The notes below the pieces were generated by a model, which saw only the letters and a program-made list of their open reading frames with translations, did no database searches and was not told the origin of the DNA. The position numbers and the translations under genes are program-made. DNA of 15,042 bases. It comes from Beijerinckiaceae bacterium. GTDB lineage: Bacteria; Pseudomonadota; Alphaproteobacteria; Rhizobiales; Beijerinckiaceae. Below, piece after piece: positions 1-6,582 of this stretch; the stretch's first letter is position 1; each line of letters opens with the position of its first letter. The stretch is from assembly GCA_022702195.1 (NCBI GenBank), contig JAKONB010000301.1, positions 1-15,042 on the forward strand, in the 5' to 3' direction.

Positions 1-805
1 CCCGGCGCTCGGCCTCGGAGGCCGACATCAGCACGATGGCGGCGGCGCCGTCGTTGAGGCCGGAGGCGTTGGCGGCGGTCACGGTGCCGTCCTTGGTGAA
101 GGCCGGCTTCAGCTTGGCCATCGCCTCCATGGTGGCGCCGTCACGGATGTACTCGTCGGTGTCGACGATCACGTCGCCCTTGCGGCCCGGCACGGTGACG
201 GGGGCGATCTCCTCCTTGAAGCGGCCCTCCTTGCGGGCGGCCTCGGCCTTGTTCTGCGAGGCGGTGGCGAACTGGTCCTGCTGCTCGCGGGTGAGCTGGA
301 AGGCCTGCGCCACGTTCTCGGCGGTCTGGCCCATGTGGTAGCCGTTGAAGGCGTCCCACAGGCCGTCCTTGATCATGGTGTCGACGAGCTTGAGGTCGCC
401 CATCTTCTGGCCGCCGCGCAGGTATTGCGCGTGGGGGCTGAGCGACATCGACTCCTGGCCGCCGGCCACGATCACGGTGGCGTCGCCGTTGGCGATCTGC
501 TGCATGCCGATGGCGACGGTGCGCAGGCCCGAGCCGCAGACCTGGTTGAGGCCCCAGGCGGTGGCCTTCTCGGGGATGCCGGCCTTGATGGCGGCCTGGC
601 GGGCGGGGTTCTGGCCGGCGCCGGCGGTGAGCACCTGACCGAAGATCACCTCGTCCACGTCGTCGGGGGACACGCCGGCCCGGTCCAGGGCGGCCTTGAT
701 CGCCACGGCACCGAGTTCGTGGGCCGGGACGGTGTTGAAGGCGCCGCCGAACGAGCCGACGGCGGTGCGGGCCGCGCCGACGATGACGATATCTTCTGCT
801 GCCAT
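1..805 (-). CDS. phaA: acetyl-CoA acetyltransferase (thiolase), 3' end outside window
   Basis: This gene condenses two acetyl-CoA molecules to acetoacetyl-CoA, the first step of poly-3-hydroxybutyrate synthesis in the cytoplasm. The start is the ATG whose complement lies at 803-805, preceded by an AGGAGA ribosome site about 9 bases upstream. The first 268 residues are visible, out of about 390 for the family. They begin MAAEDIVIVGAARTAVGSFG, the thiolase N-terminus. The motif NQVCGSGLR carries the acyl-accepting nucleophile Cys90. GGQESMS and the loop-domain run YHMGQTAENVA follow. The catalytic His and second Cys of the C-terminal half lie beyond base 1. The gene is divergent from phaR, which is the known arrangement for PHB synthesis in Methylobacterium, and phaB would be expected next. 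A general degradative thiolase is possible, but the context favours PhaA. Confidence 0.93.
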   Translation of the reverse strand, partial: MAAEDIVIVGAARTAVGSFGGAFNTVPAHELGAVAIKAALDRAGVSPDDVDEVIFGQVLTAGAGQNPARQAAIKAGIPEKATAWGLNQVCGSGLRTVAIGMQQIANGDATVIVAGGQESMSLSPHAQYLRGGQKMGDLKLVDTMIKDGLWDAFNGYHMGQTAENVAQAFQLTREQQDQFATASQNKAEAARKEGRFKEEIAPVTVPGRKGDVIVDTDEYIRDGATMEAMAKLKPAFTKDGTVTAANASGLNDGAAAIVLMSASEAERR

Positions 806-1120
806 GGGTGACGTTCTCCTCGTAGCGGACGACGCTGCCTTCGTGCGCCCCGGAGGCCGGGGAGCGTGCGCGCTTCTTGCCGTTCGTCGGATGAAAGCCC
901 TGACCCTGGCGAAGTCAAGCGGAAGCCGGGGCGTTTTGCGAGAGGCCCCACGACATCGTCATTCGCCGCAGGGCAGCATTGGGCGGGGATGGCGGACGAA
1001 TTGCTGTTTTCGTCGGCGGCTGAAAGTCTTAAGATCAGAACAAGGTGCGCTGAGCCGCCCGTCGGCGACGACGCGGGACCGGCGTCCCTTTGGAACGAAT
1101 GTCGGGAGAGGCCACGACAG
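806..1120. promoter_or_regulatory. divergent phaA-phaR intergenic region
   Basis: These 315 bases hold no supported gene and must carry the promoters of both phaA and phaR. A perfect 6-bp stem with a 3-base loop lies at 848-862 (CCCCGG AGG CCGGGG). Between 974 and 1006 there is an interrupted dyad, CAGCATT at 974-980 and AATTGCTG at 999-1006. PhaR-family repressors are known to bind TGC/GCA-rich dyads near pha genes and their own gene, so this dyad is a candidate operator by inference. No -35/-10 pair is convincing by eye. Confidence 0.4.
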
Positions 1121-1729
1121 ATGGCGGATAACGGTAAGGCCCATCACACCGTCATCAAGAAATATGCCAATCGGCGGCTCTATCACACCGGGACGTCGAC
1201 CTACGTCACGCTCGAAGACTTGGCGACGATGGTGCAGAACGGCGAGGATTTCCTCGTCTACGATGCGCGCTCGGGCGACGACATCACCCGCTCGGTGCTG
1301 ACCCAGATCATCTTCGAGCAGGAGAACAAGGCCGGGGACGACAACCTGCTGCCGGTGGCCTTCCTGCGCCAGCTGATCCGCTTCTACGGCGACAGCATGC
1401 GCACCATGGTGCCGAGCTTCCTCGAATTCTCCATGGCCAATTTCGCCCGCGATCAGGACGGCCTGCGCGAGAAGATGACCCAGAGCTTCGCGCCGGCCGC
1501 GTTCCAGACCGCCCTTGAGGAGCAGGTGCGGGCCAACATGAACTTCTTCGGCGATGCCATGAAGATGTTCACCACCTTCGGCACCGGGCCGCTCTCGGGC
1601 ACCAGTGCGCCCGCGGTGGCGACGGCCAAATCGCCGCAGCCCCCCCAGACCTCCGGCTCGGATCTCGACGATCTCAAGCGCCAGATGGCCGAGATGCAAT
1701 CGCGTCTCGAAGATCTCGCCAAGAAGTAG
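1121..1729 (+). CDS. phaR: polyhydroxyalkanoate synthesis repressor PhaR
   Basis: This is a PHB-responsive transcriptional repressor that binds DNA and nascent PHB and controls phasin and its own gene. The product is 202 residues, typical of the family. The ATG at 1121 was chosen over upstream in-frame starts because GGGAGAG lies 10 bases before it and because the conserved domain starts almost at once. Residues 12-62 (IKKYANRRLYHTGTSTYVTL through the DDITRSVLTQII run) match the PHB/PHA accumulation regulator DNA-binding domain. Residues 63-150 hold the PHB-binding repeats, rich in Phe and Met (SFLEFSMANF, NMNFFGDAMKMF). Residues 155-180 are a Pro/Ser/Ala linker, and 181-202 form a charged short coiled coil. 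The gene is divergent from phaA, which supports the call. No strong terminator is visible after the stop. Confidence 0.95.
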   Translation: MADNGKAHHTVIKKYANRRLYHTGTSTYVTLEDLATMVQNGEDFLVYDARSGDDITRSVLTQIIFEQENKAGDDNLLPVAFLRQLIRFYGDSMRTMVPSFLEFSMANFARDQDGLREKMTQSFAPAAFQTALEEQVRANMNFFGDAMKMFTTFGTGPLSGTSAPAVATAKSPQPPQTSGSDLDDLKRQMAEMQSRLEDLAKK

Positions 1730-1833
1730 TGCGAATCGCCTACGTTGTCTGCCACCGGGCAAAAGATTGACGGCTCGTTAAGCCCGACCCAATTTCTTCG
1801 CATCGACCGCACGGAAACGCGGAAACGGATGCG

Positions 1834-2073
1834 ATGGGCCAGGCTGCGACACACGATGACGATGCGCTGGCCTGGGTCGAGCCGGGTCGCGCCCTGACGG
1901 TGCTGACGCAGATCGACCAGGACGCTCCGAGAATCCGGCACCCCGGTCGCCGACCGGCCGCGAGCTTCCTGGCGCATCTCCTGGCCAGTCACGATCCGAC
2001 GCTTCAGAGCTCGCGACTCGCGCGCACGCAATCGGCCGCCGCCCGTTACGCGGCGGTGGCACGCAGCGTCTGA
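1834..2073 (+). CDS. small conserved-looking hypothetical protein (79 aa)
   Basis: The function is not recognised. The 79-residue product is soluble and lacks a signal peptide or membrane segment. Residues 1-15 are acidic, 20-40 carry a TQIDQDAPRIRHPGRRP stretch, and 41-55 form a probable short helix (AASFLAHLLASHDP). The tail is rich in Ala, Arg and Ser (RTQSAAARYAAVARSV). The pattern of an R/P-rich patch, an 'FLA.L.A' helix and an Ala-rich tail resembles many small alphaproteobacterial proteins, from general memory and not from a search. The start has only a weak purine stretch (GGAAACGG) before it. A TTGACG -35-like box at 1767-1772 could drive it. It lies between phaR and the convergent rpmF and keeps the local GC-rich codon use. 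Confidence 0.6.
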   Translation: MGQAATHDDDALAWVEPGRALTVLTQIDQDAPRIRHPGRRPAASFLAHLLASHDPTLQSSRLARTQSAAARYAAVARSV

Positions 2074-2103
2074 TTGCTCCGAAGGACCGGGACGCCGGAC
2101 ACG

Positions 2104-2135
2104 AAAAAAGCCGCGCCCGCGAGGCGGGCGGCGGC
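2104..2135 (-). terminator. intrinsic terminator of rpmF
   Basis: Read on the minus strand, an 11-bp GC-only stem with one bulged base (arms 2110-2120 and 2124-2135, loop about 3 bases) is followed directly by six T residues (the A run at 2104-2109). It sits about 85 bases after the rpmF stop. The plus-strand side has no T run, so it serves rpmF and not the small gene ending at 2073. Confidence 0.8.
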
Positions 2136-2137
2136 TG

Positions 2138-2177
2138 ATTACTACACACGCAAGTCTTTTATTACCCGCGCAAGTCT
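2138..2177. repeat. imperfect tandem repeat in the rpmF 3' untranslated region
   Basis: Two adjacent copies of an ATTAC...CGCAAGTCT unit are seen at 2138-2157 and 2161-2177. They share ATTAC at the left and the 9-mer CGCAAGTCT at the right, and differ by 3 bases in length. They lie between the rpmF stop and its terminator and are probably a local duplication. Confidence 0.5.
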
Positions 2178-2221
2178 GTCGTCTCGCAGGGAAGCGACCG
2201 CCGAGGGCGGCCGCGAAGGCC

Positions 2222-2410
2222 TCAGGCTTCGGCCGACTTCACCTTGAGGACCTGGCGACCGCGATACATGCCGGTCTTCAGGTCGATGTGGTGGGGACGG
2301 CGCAGCTCGCCCGAATCCTTGTCGGCCACGTAGGTCGGGGCCTTGAGGGCGTCGGCGGACCGGCGCATGCCGCGCCGCGAGGGGGAGGTCTTTCGCTTCG
2401 GAACGGCCAT
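2222..2410 (-). CDS. rpmF: 50S ribosomal protein L32
   Basis: This is a structural protein of the large ribosomal subunit. The 62-residue product starts MAVPKRKTSPSRRGMRRSAD, the invariant L32 N-terminus with its basic rRNA-binding tail. It continues with LRRPHHIDLKTGMYRGRQVL, the alphaproteobacterial C-terminal half. The four-Cys zinc ribbon of some L32 proteins is absent, as is usual for this lineage. The start (complement of 2408-2410) is fixed by the conserved N-terminus, with an AGGA about 8 bases upstream; the longer upstream reading frame has no L32 similarity. The gene stands alone and ends in its own terminator at 2104-2135. In many bacteria rpmF is joined to plsX, but no such gene lies on either side here. 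Confidence 0.97.
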   Translation of the reverse strand: MAVPKRKTSPSRRGMRRSADALKAPTYVADKDSGELRRPHHIDLKTGMYRGRQVLKVKSAEA

Positions 2411-2728
2411 GGGAGGATCCTGACTTACGGCAAATAGGGCGCCTGGGCGGCTCCCCGTGGGGATCGCCTCGGCACCGCGTTCAAACGGAGATTCGAGGCC
2501 GGGCTTATAGCCGCACGGATGCGCCCTGGCTAGACCCACGAGACGGATCCCCCGAACGCCGGGCGTGCGAGACAGGCCCAGTTCGGCGTCCGCCTAGCAC
2601 GGGACGGCCCCGCCCGTCATCCGCCGAAATGACCCCGCGGGCCATTAAGCCGCGGTTCAACCGGACTTTCCTAGTCATGGCGGGCTGCCACGGCGTCGAG
2701 ACCGCGGCATCGACCCCGGGAGATTCCC
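2411..2728. promoter_or_regulatory. divergent intergenic region, rpmF / helix-hairpin-helix gene
   Basis: These 318 bases contain no credible gene and must hold two divergent promoters. A short perfect palindrome TCCCC-GT-GGGGA lies at 2452-2463, within the rpmF leader. Around 2645-2659 is TTAA-N7-TTCA, one mismatch from the CtrA box TTAA-N7-TTAA, which may be chance. No full sigma-70 promoter could be assigned with confidence. Confidence 0.35.
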
Positions 2729-3172
2729 ATGACCTCGTCCCTTCTGCGCACGCTGGCGATGCTGAGCTGCCTGGCCGCCGCCCCCGCCCTGGCCCAGGCG
2801 CCGAGCCCCGCTCCGACGACCAAGCCCGCCCCGGCCGTGCCGACACCGTCGAACCCGACCCCGCCGAGCGTCCCCGCGCCCAAAGCCCCCGCCGAGGCGG
2901 CCAAGCCCTCGGCAGAGAAAGACAAGCCCTCGGCAGAGAAGGACAAACCCTCGGCGGAGAAGACCAGGCCCGCCGAGAAGGCGACGCTCCTCGACCTCAA
3001 CAGCGCCAGCGCCGCCGAACTCGACGCCCTGCCGGGCATCGGCACCGCCCGCTCGGCCGCCATCATCAAGGGCCGCCCCTATCGCGGCAAGGACGAGCTC
3101 GTGGCCAAGAAGATCATCCCGCAGAACGTCTACGACGCGATCAAGGACAAGATCATCGCCAAGCAGAAATGA
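2729..3172 (+). CDS. secreted ComEA-like helix-hairpin-helix protein
   Basis: The 147-residue protein is probably exported and able to bind DNA without sequence specificity. Residues 1-22 form a Sec signal peptide ending ALA|Q. Residues 23-84 are a Pro/Ala/Lys-rich linker containing three near-perfect PSAEKDK-type heptads (60-80), encoded by 21-base repeats. Residues 86-147 carry the helix-hairpin-helix domain: LLDLNSASAAELDALPGIG, then TARSAAIIKGRPYRGKDELV. This is the ComEA/'competence protein helix-hairpin-helix' pattern. The start is supported by CGGGAG at 2717-2722, 6 bases before ATG. ComEA binds incoming DNA in the periplasm, but no comEC or other uptake gene is in view, so a competence role is inference only. 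The gene stands alone. Confidence 0.85.
   Translation: MTSSLLRTLAMLSCLAAAPALAQAPSPAPTTKPAPAVPTPSNPTPPSVPAPKAPAEAAKPSAEKDKPSAEKDKPSAEKTRPAEKATLLDLNSASAAELDALPGIGTARSAAIIKGRPYRGKDELVAKKIIPQNVYDAIKDKIIAKQK
2906..2962 (+). repeat. three 21-base tandem repeats
   Basis: Copies start at 2906, 2927 and 2948 with the core CCCTCGGCAGAGAA. The first two are complete and the third is truncated after 15 bases. They encode the repeated PSAEKDK linker of the helix-hairpin-helix protein, stay in frame, and so could change copy number without breaking the gene. Confidence 0.85.
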
Positions 3173-3221
3173 GGTCGCGGCCCGGACACGGCGCGTGCGG
3201 CCCAGACGCCCGCGCGCCGCG

Positions 3222-3256
3222 ATCCGGCCTCCGGCTTGCCGGCGAGGGGGCCGGAT
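3222..3256. terminator. nested dyad, possible T-less terminator or RNA hairpin
   Basis: A perfect 8-bp outer stem (ATCCGGCC at 3222-3229, GGCCGGAT at 3249-3256) encloses an inner CCGG-CTTG-CCGG hairpin at 3231-3242. It lies between the helix-hairpin-helix gene and the exonuclease gene. No T run follows, so termination is uncertain. It could also be a processing site or a protein-bound palindrome. Confidence 0.35.
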
Positions 3257-3304
3257 GTTAGGCGCCCCAGTATCCTCATCCCGCGACGATTCCAAAGATC
3301 CCCC

Positions 3305-3931
3305 ATGGCGCCTCAGCCCCAGATCCGCGTCCATCGCGGCGACCTGCCCGCGGATTACGCGGCGGGACCGGCCATCGCCATCGATACCGAGACGCTGGGG
3401 CTGAATCCGCACCGCGACCGGCTCTGCGTGGTGCAGATCTCCCGGGGTGACGGCAGCGCCGACGTGGTGCAGATCGTGCCCGGCGGCCCCGCCCCCGAGA
3501 CCCTGCGGCGGGTCCTGGCCGACCCCGCCATCGTGAAGATCTTCCACTTCGCCCGGTTCGATCTCGCGGTGCTGTTCAACGCCTTCGGGGTGATGCCCGC
3601 GCCGGTCTACTGCACCAAGATCGCCTCGAAACTCGCCCGGACCTACACGGACCGCCACGGCCTCAAGGACGTGGTCCGCGAACTGGTGGGGGTCGACCTG
3701 TCGAAGCAGCAGCAATCCTCGGATTGGGGCGCCGAGACCCTGAGCCAGGCCCAGATCGACTACGCCGCCTCGGACGTGCTGCATCTCCACGCGGCCCGGA
3801 CCCGACTCGACGCGATGCTGGCGCGGGAGGGCCGCACCGCCATCGCCCAGAGCTGCTTCGACTTCCTGCCGACCCGCGCGCGCCTGGATCTCGCCGGCTG
3901 GGCCGAGGCCGACATTTTCGCGCATACCTGA
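3305..3931 (+). CDS. rnd: ribonuclease D-type 3'-5' exonuclease
   Basis: This is a DEDDy 3'-5' exoribonuclease of the RNase D type, which in E. coli trims tRNA 3' ends. All catalytic positions are present: Asp27 and Glu29 (AIAIDTETLGL), Asp86 (FHFARFDLAVL), and Tyr153 with Asp157 (QIDYAASDVLHL), the last pair defining the DEDDy class. At 208 residues it is a single exonuclease domain without the HRDC domains of E. coli RNase D (about 375 residues). This short form is common in alphaproteobacteria. The ATG at 3305 was chosen because the fold begins there; upstream in-frame sequence overlaps the dyad at 3222-3256 and looks non-coding. No strong ribosome site is visible. The gene commonly precedes lptC in this lineage. 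Confidence 0.88.
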   Translation: MAPQPQIRVHRGDLPADYAAGPAIAIDTETLGLNPHRDRLCVVQISRGDGSADVVQIVPGGPAPETLRRVLADPAIVKIFHFARFDLAVLFNAFGVMPAPVYCTKIASKLARTYTDRHGLKDVVRELVGVDLSKQQQSSDWGAETLSQAQIDYAASDVLHLHAARTRLDAMLAREGRTAIAQSCFDFLPTRARLDLAGWAEADIFAHT

Positions 3932-4022
3932 GCGTCCGGCCGCCGGGCCGTGCCTCCGTGTGGCGCCGCACATCGGCGCGGCGTGGAGCCGGCGAAGTCA
4001 TGCCCCGCGCGGGCCGACGCGA

Positions 4023-4052
4023 TTGATCATTCCTCAACGCTCCGGCCATAAC
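4023..4052 (+). promoter_or_regulatory. possible sigma-70 promoter of lptCAB
   Basis: TTGATC at 4023-4028 and CATAAC at 4047-4052 are separated by 18 bases, matching 4 of 6 positions in each box. It lies about 115 bases before the lptC start, in a 237-base gap (3932-4168) that otherwise holds only GC-rich sequence. The pair is plausible but weak. Confidence 0.35.
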
Positions 4053-4168
4053 ATCGGCGCGGCCACAACTTCGCCACGGGCCGCGCGCATCCGGCGATGC
4101 GGTCAGGCCGGTCGGGGGGACCCGCACGGCCGCGACCGGACCGATCTCCGACGTCTTTCAGGAAGAGC

Positions 4169-4933
4169 ATGCAGGTGGTCGACGCCATCCCGCCCGATGG
4201 GCAGGCCGTCCCCCGCGCCGATGCGCGCCGGACGCGGGCCCATGCGCGCGCCCACAGCCACAGCGCCCGGGTCCGCCGCCTGCGCCGGCTCATTCCGCTG
4301 GCCGCCGGCGGGGCGGTAATCGCGCTCGGCGTCGTCCTGTTCAACCCGTTCGGCCGGATCATACCCGGCGTCAGCATCGGGCCGGTCAGCCTCTCGGGCA
4401 GCAAGGTGAAGATGGAGAGCCCGCGCCTGTCCGGCTTCCGCAAGGGCGACAAGGGCTACGAGGTCACCGCCACCGCCGCGTTCCAGGACGTGCGCAAGCC
4501 GTCGCTGATCGAGCTGCAGGCGATGAAGGGCTCCCTCAACACCGACGACAAGGGCGGCCTCGTCCATCTCGAGGCGGCCTCGGGCCTGTTCGATTCGGCG
4601 CGCGAATCGCTCGGCCTGGAGCGCGACATCCGGATCTGGACCGACAAGGGCGAGGAGATCCGCCTCAAATCCGCCGCCGTCGATTTCAAGGCCGGGACCG
4701 TGACCTCGAAGGAGGCCGTGTCCGTGACCATTCCGAGCGGCACGGTGGTGTCCGACACCCTCGACGTCACCGAGAGCGGCCACGTCATCTCGTTCATCGG
4801 CAACGTCCGCACGGTGCTGCACGGGACCGACCGGGCGCAGGAGGCCAGGGCGGCCTCCGAGACCGAGACCGTCGCTCCGGCGCGCATCCGCACCTCGTCG
4901 GCCCAGCCGGACGACGGCGAGGGCCACCGATGA
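4169..4933 (+). CDS. lptC: LPS export protein LptC
   Basis: LptC is the bitopic inner-membrane link that passes lipopolysaccharide from LptB2FG to the periplasmic LptA bridge. The 254-residue product has a basic His/Arg-rich cytoplasmic N-terminus (16-40), one membrane segment at about 41-60 (LIPLAAGGAVIALGVVLF), and a periplasmic LptC/DUF1239 beta-jellyroll. The family stretches KMESPRLSGFRKGDKGYEVT, ATAAFQDV and SLNTDDKGGLVHLEAASGLFD are visible. The ATG at 4169 is chosen for AGGAAGAG immediately upstream (4160-4167); a longer in-frame start at 4097 lacks one. The stop overlaps the lptA start as ATGA, so translation is likely coupled. It is slightly longer than E. coli LptC (191 residues), mainly through the N- and C-terminal tails. 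Confidence 0.9.
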   Translation: MQVVDAIPPDGQAVPRADARRTRAHARAHSHSARVRRLRRLIPLAAGGAVIALGVVLFNPFGRIIPGVSIGPVSLSGSKVKMESPRLSGFRKGDKGYEVTATAAFQDVRKPSLIELQAMKGSLNTDDKGGLVHLEAASGLFDSARESLGLERDIRIWTDKGEEIRLKSAAVDFKAGTVTSKEAVSVTIPSGTVVSDTLDVTESGHVISFIGNVRTVLHGTDRAQEARAASETETVAPARIRTSSAQPDDGEGHR

Positions 4934-5697
4934 GAACCGGCCGGGTGGCCCCCCGGCTCGCGGTGGCGGTCCTGACGCTGTTGGCCGGACCGGCCGCGGC
5001 GCAGGCCGCGCCCAAGGAGAAGCCGGCCTCCGGCCTCGGCAATCTCGGCGGCGGCGGCAAGGAGCCGATCAAGATCGACGCCGACCGGCTCGATGTGTTC
5101 GACCGCGAGAACAAGGCGGTCTTCGCCGGCAACGTCGTGGCCGTGCAGGGCGACAGCACCATCCGCTGCTCGACCATGACCGTGCGCTACAAGCGCGGCA
5201 AGGACACGAAATCCGACGCGAAATCCGACACCAGGGCTGAGGCGAAGGAGGGCGCCGAGGCTCCGGCGGAAAAAACGCCGGCCGCGATGGGCGAGAACGG
5301 CATCCAGCGGGTGGAATGCGCCGGGCCGGTGACGGTGGTGCAGAAGGACCAGGTCGCCACCGGCGACAATGCGGTGTTCGACCAGGAGGCCAAGCGCATC
5401 GTGCTCACCGGCAACGTCGTGCTGAGCCAGTGCCAGAACGTCACCCGCGGCTCGCGCCTCGTCTACGACATGAATACCGGCCGGGCGAACATGGACCCGG
5501 TGGCGGGCGGGCGCGTCTCCGCCCTGTTCGTGCCGCAGAAGGAGGACGGCCCCAAGGGATCGGGCAAGGGCTGCGCGCAAGCCCCCGCCGCCGCGAAGGC
5601 CGCCCCCAGACCCGTCGATTCCAGGCCCGCCGATTCCAGGCCCGCCGAGACGGCGGGGGAGCGGCCCCCGGCCAAGCCGCGGGCACAGGCGCATTGA
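4930..5697 (+). CDS. lptA: LPS transport periplasmic protein LptA
   Basis: LptA forms the periplasmic bridge that carries lipopolysaccharide to the outer membrane. The 255-residue product has a signal peptide at 1-26 (AVAVLTLLAGPAAAQA). OstA/LptA beta-jellyroll strands follow in two blocks: 45-90 (PIKIDADRLDVFDRENKAVF, AGNVVAVQGDSTIRC) and 124-200 (CAGPVTVVQKDQVATGDNAV, KRIVLTGNVVLSQCQNVTRG). Between them lies a charged Lys/Glu/Ala insert at 90-123, absent from E. coli LptA (185 residues). After residue 203 comes a low-complexity Pro/Ala tail with 15-base DNA repeats. Four Cys occur in the mature protein (80, 130, 168, 215). Its ATG overlaps the lptC stop by 4 bases, and its own TGA overlaps the proposed TTG start of lptB. 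Confidence 0.9.
   Translation: MRTGRVAPRLAVAVLTLLAGPAAAQAAPKEKPASGLGNLGGGGKEPIKIDADRLDVFDRENKAVFAGNVVAVQGDSTIRCSTMTVRYKRGKDTKSDAKSDTRAEAKEGAEAPAEKTPAAMGENGIQRVECAGPVTVVQKDQVATGDNAVFDQEAKRIVLTGNVVLSQCQNVTRGSRLVYDMNTGRANMDPVAGGRVSALFVPQKEDGPKGSGKGCAQAPAAAKAAPRPVDSRPADSRPAETAGERPPAKPRAQAH
5611..5648 (+). repeat. 15-base tandem repeats in the lptA 3' end
   Basis: Two 15-base units at 5611-5625 and 5626-5640 (CCCGYCGATTCCAGG) are followed by a partial third copy to about 5648. They encode PVDSR-PADSR-PAE in the low-complexity LptA tail and are in frame. Confidence 0.75.
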
Positions 5698-6560
5698 GCG
5701 CCGCCGCCCCCGTGCTGGAGGCCGACGCCTCCGTTCCCGCGCCGCGTTCCCCCTCGCTGCTGCGGCGGATCTTTGGCGGGCGACGGGCGGAGCGTGCCGC
5801 CACGGCGGCGGCCGAAACCGCCCTGGATGGCGGCGGCCCCGGCATCCTCTCGGTGCGCGGCCTGCGCAAGAGCTACGGCGCCCGCACCGTGGTGCACGAG
5901 GCCGGCCTCACCGTCCATAACGGCGAGGCGGTGGGCCTGCTCGGCCCCAACGGCGCGGGCAAGACCACGATCTTCTACATGATCACCGGCCTGGTCTCGG
6001 CGGATCGCGGCACGATCAGCCTCGACGGCCTGCCGATCACCCACCTGCCGATGTATCAGCGCGCCCGCCTCGGCATCGGCTACCTGCCGCAGGAAGCCTC
6101 GATCTTCCGCGGCCTCTCGGTGGAGGACAACATCCGGGCGGTGCTCGAGGTAGTGGAGCCGAACCGCAGGAAGCGCGAGCGCAAGCTCGACGCGCTGCTG
6201 GAGGAGTTCGACATCGCGCGCCTGCGCAAATCCCCCTCGATCGCCCTGTCGGGCGGCGAGCGGCGGCGCTGCGAGATCGCCCGCGCCCTGGCCTCATCGC
6301 CCAGCTTCATGCTGCTCGACGAGCCTTTCGCCGGCATCGACCCCATCGCGGTGGGGGACATCCAGGACCTGGTGAAGCATCTCAAGCAGCGCGGCATCGG
6401 CGTGCTGATCACCGACCACAACGTGCGCGAGACGCTCGGCCTCATCGACCGGGCCTACATCGCCCATTCGGGCCGCATCCTCACCGAGGGCACGCCCGAC
6501 GAGATCGTGGCCAATGCGGATGCGCGCCGGCTCTATCTCGGCGAGGACTTTCGCCTGTAG
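5694..6560 (+). CDS. lptB: LPS export ABC transporter ATPase LptB
   Basis: LptB is the cytoplasmic ATPase of LptB2FG, which extracts lipopolysaccharide from the inner membrane. Walker A GPNGAGKTT is at 84-92, signature LSGGE at 185-189, Walker B MLLDEPFAGID with Asp209/Glu210, and the switch His242 in TDHNVRETL. YLPQEASIFRGLSVEDNI and the C-terminal GEDFRL are typical LptB features. No in-frame ATG precedes the ATPase domain. I chose TTG at 5694 because TTGA overlaps the lptA stop, as ATGA does for lptC/lptA; GTG at 5712 is the alternative, and neither has a clear ribosome site. The 288-residue product carries about 50 extra N-terminal residues (with SLLRRIFGGRR) compared with E. coli LptB (241). 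LptF and LptG are not in the window. Confidence 0.92.
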   Translation: MSAAAPVLEADASVPAPRSPSLLRRIFGGRRAERAATAAAETALDGGGPGILSVRGLRKSYGARTVVHEAGLTVHNGEAVGLLGPNGAGKTTIFYMITGLVSADRGTISLDGLPITHLPMYQRARLGIGYLPQEASIFRGLSVEDNIRAVLEVVEPNRRKRERKLDALLEEFDIARLRKSPSIALSGGERRRCEIARALASSPSFMLLDEPFAGIDPIAVGDIQDLVKHLKQRGIGVLITDHNVRETLGLIDRAYIAHSGRILTEGTPDEIVANADARRLYLGEDFRL

Positions 6561-6582
6561 GGCCTCTCCCCGGCGCGCCGTC

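Noticed and set aside
2675..3973. 432-codon open frame on the minus strand
   Set aside because: It lies antisense to the helix-hairpin-helix and exonuclease genes, both of which have clear family motifs. High GC content makes long antisense frames common.
4456..5694. 412-codon minus-strand frame opposite lptC/lptA
   Set aside because: No family pattern is seen, and the plus strand carries well-supported lpt genes with coupled starts.
6561..6582. Palindrome CGGCGCGCCG between lptB and tyrA as a terminator
   Set aside because: It is only 10 bases with no loop and no T run, so it does not qualify as an intrinsic terminator.
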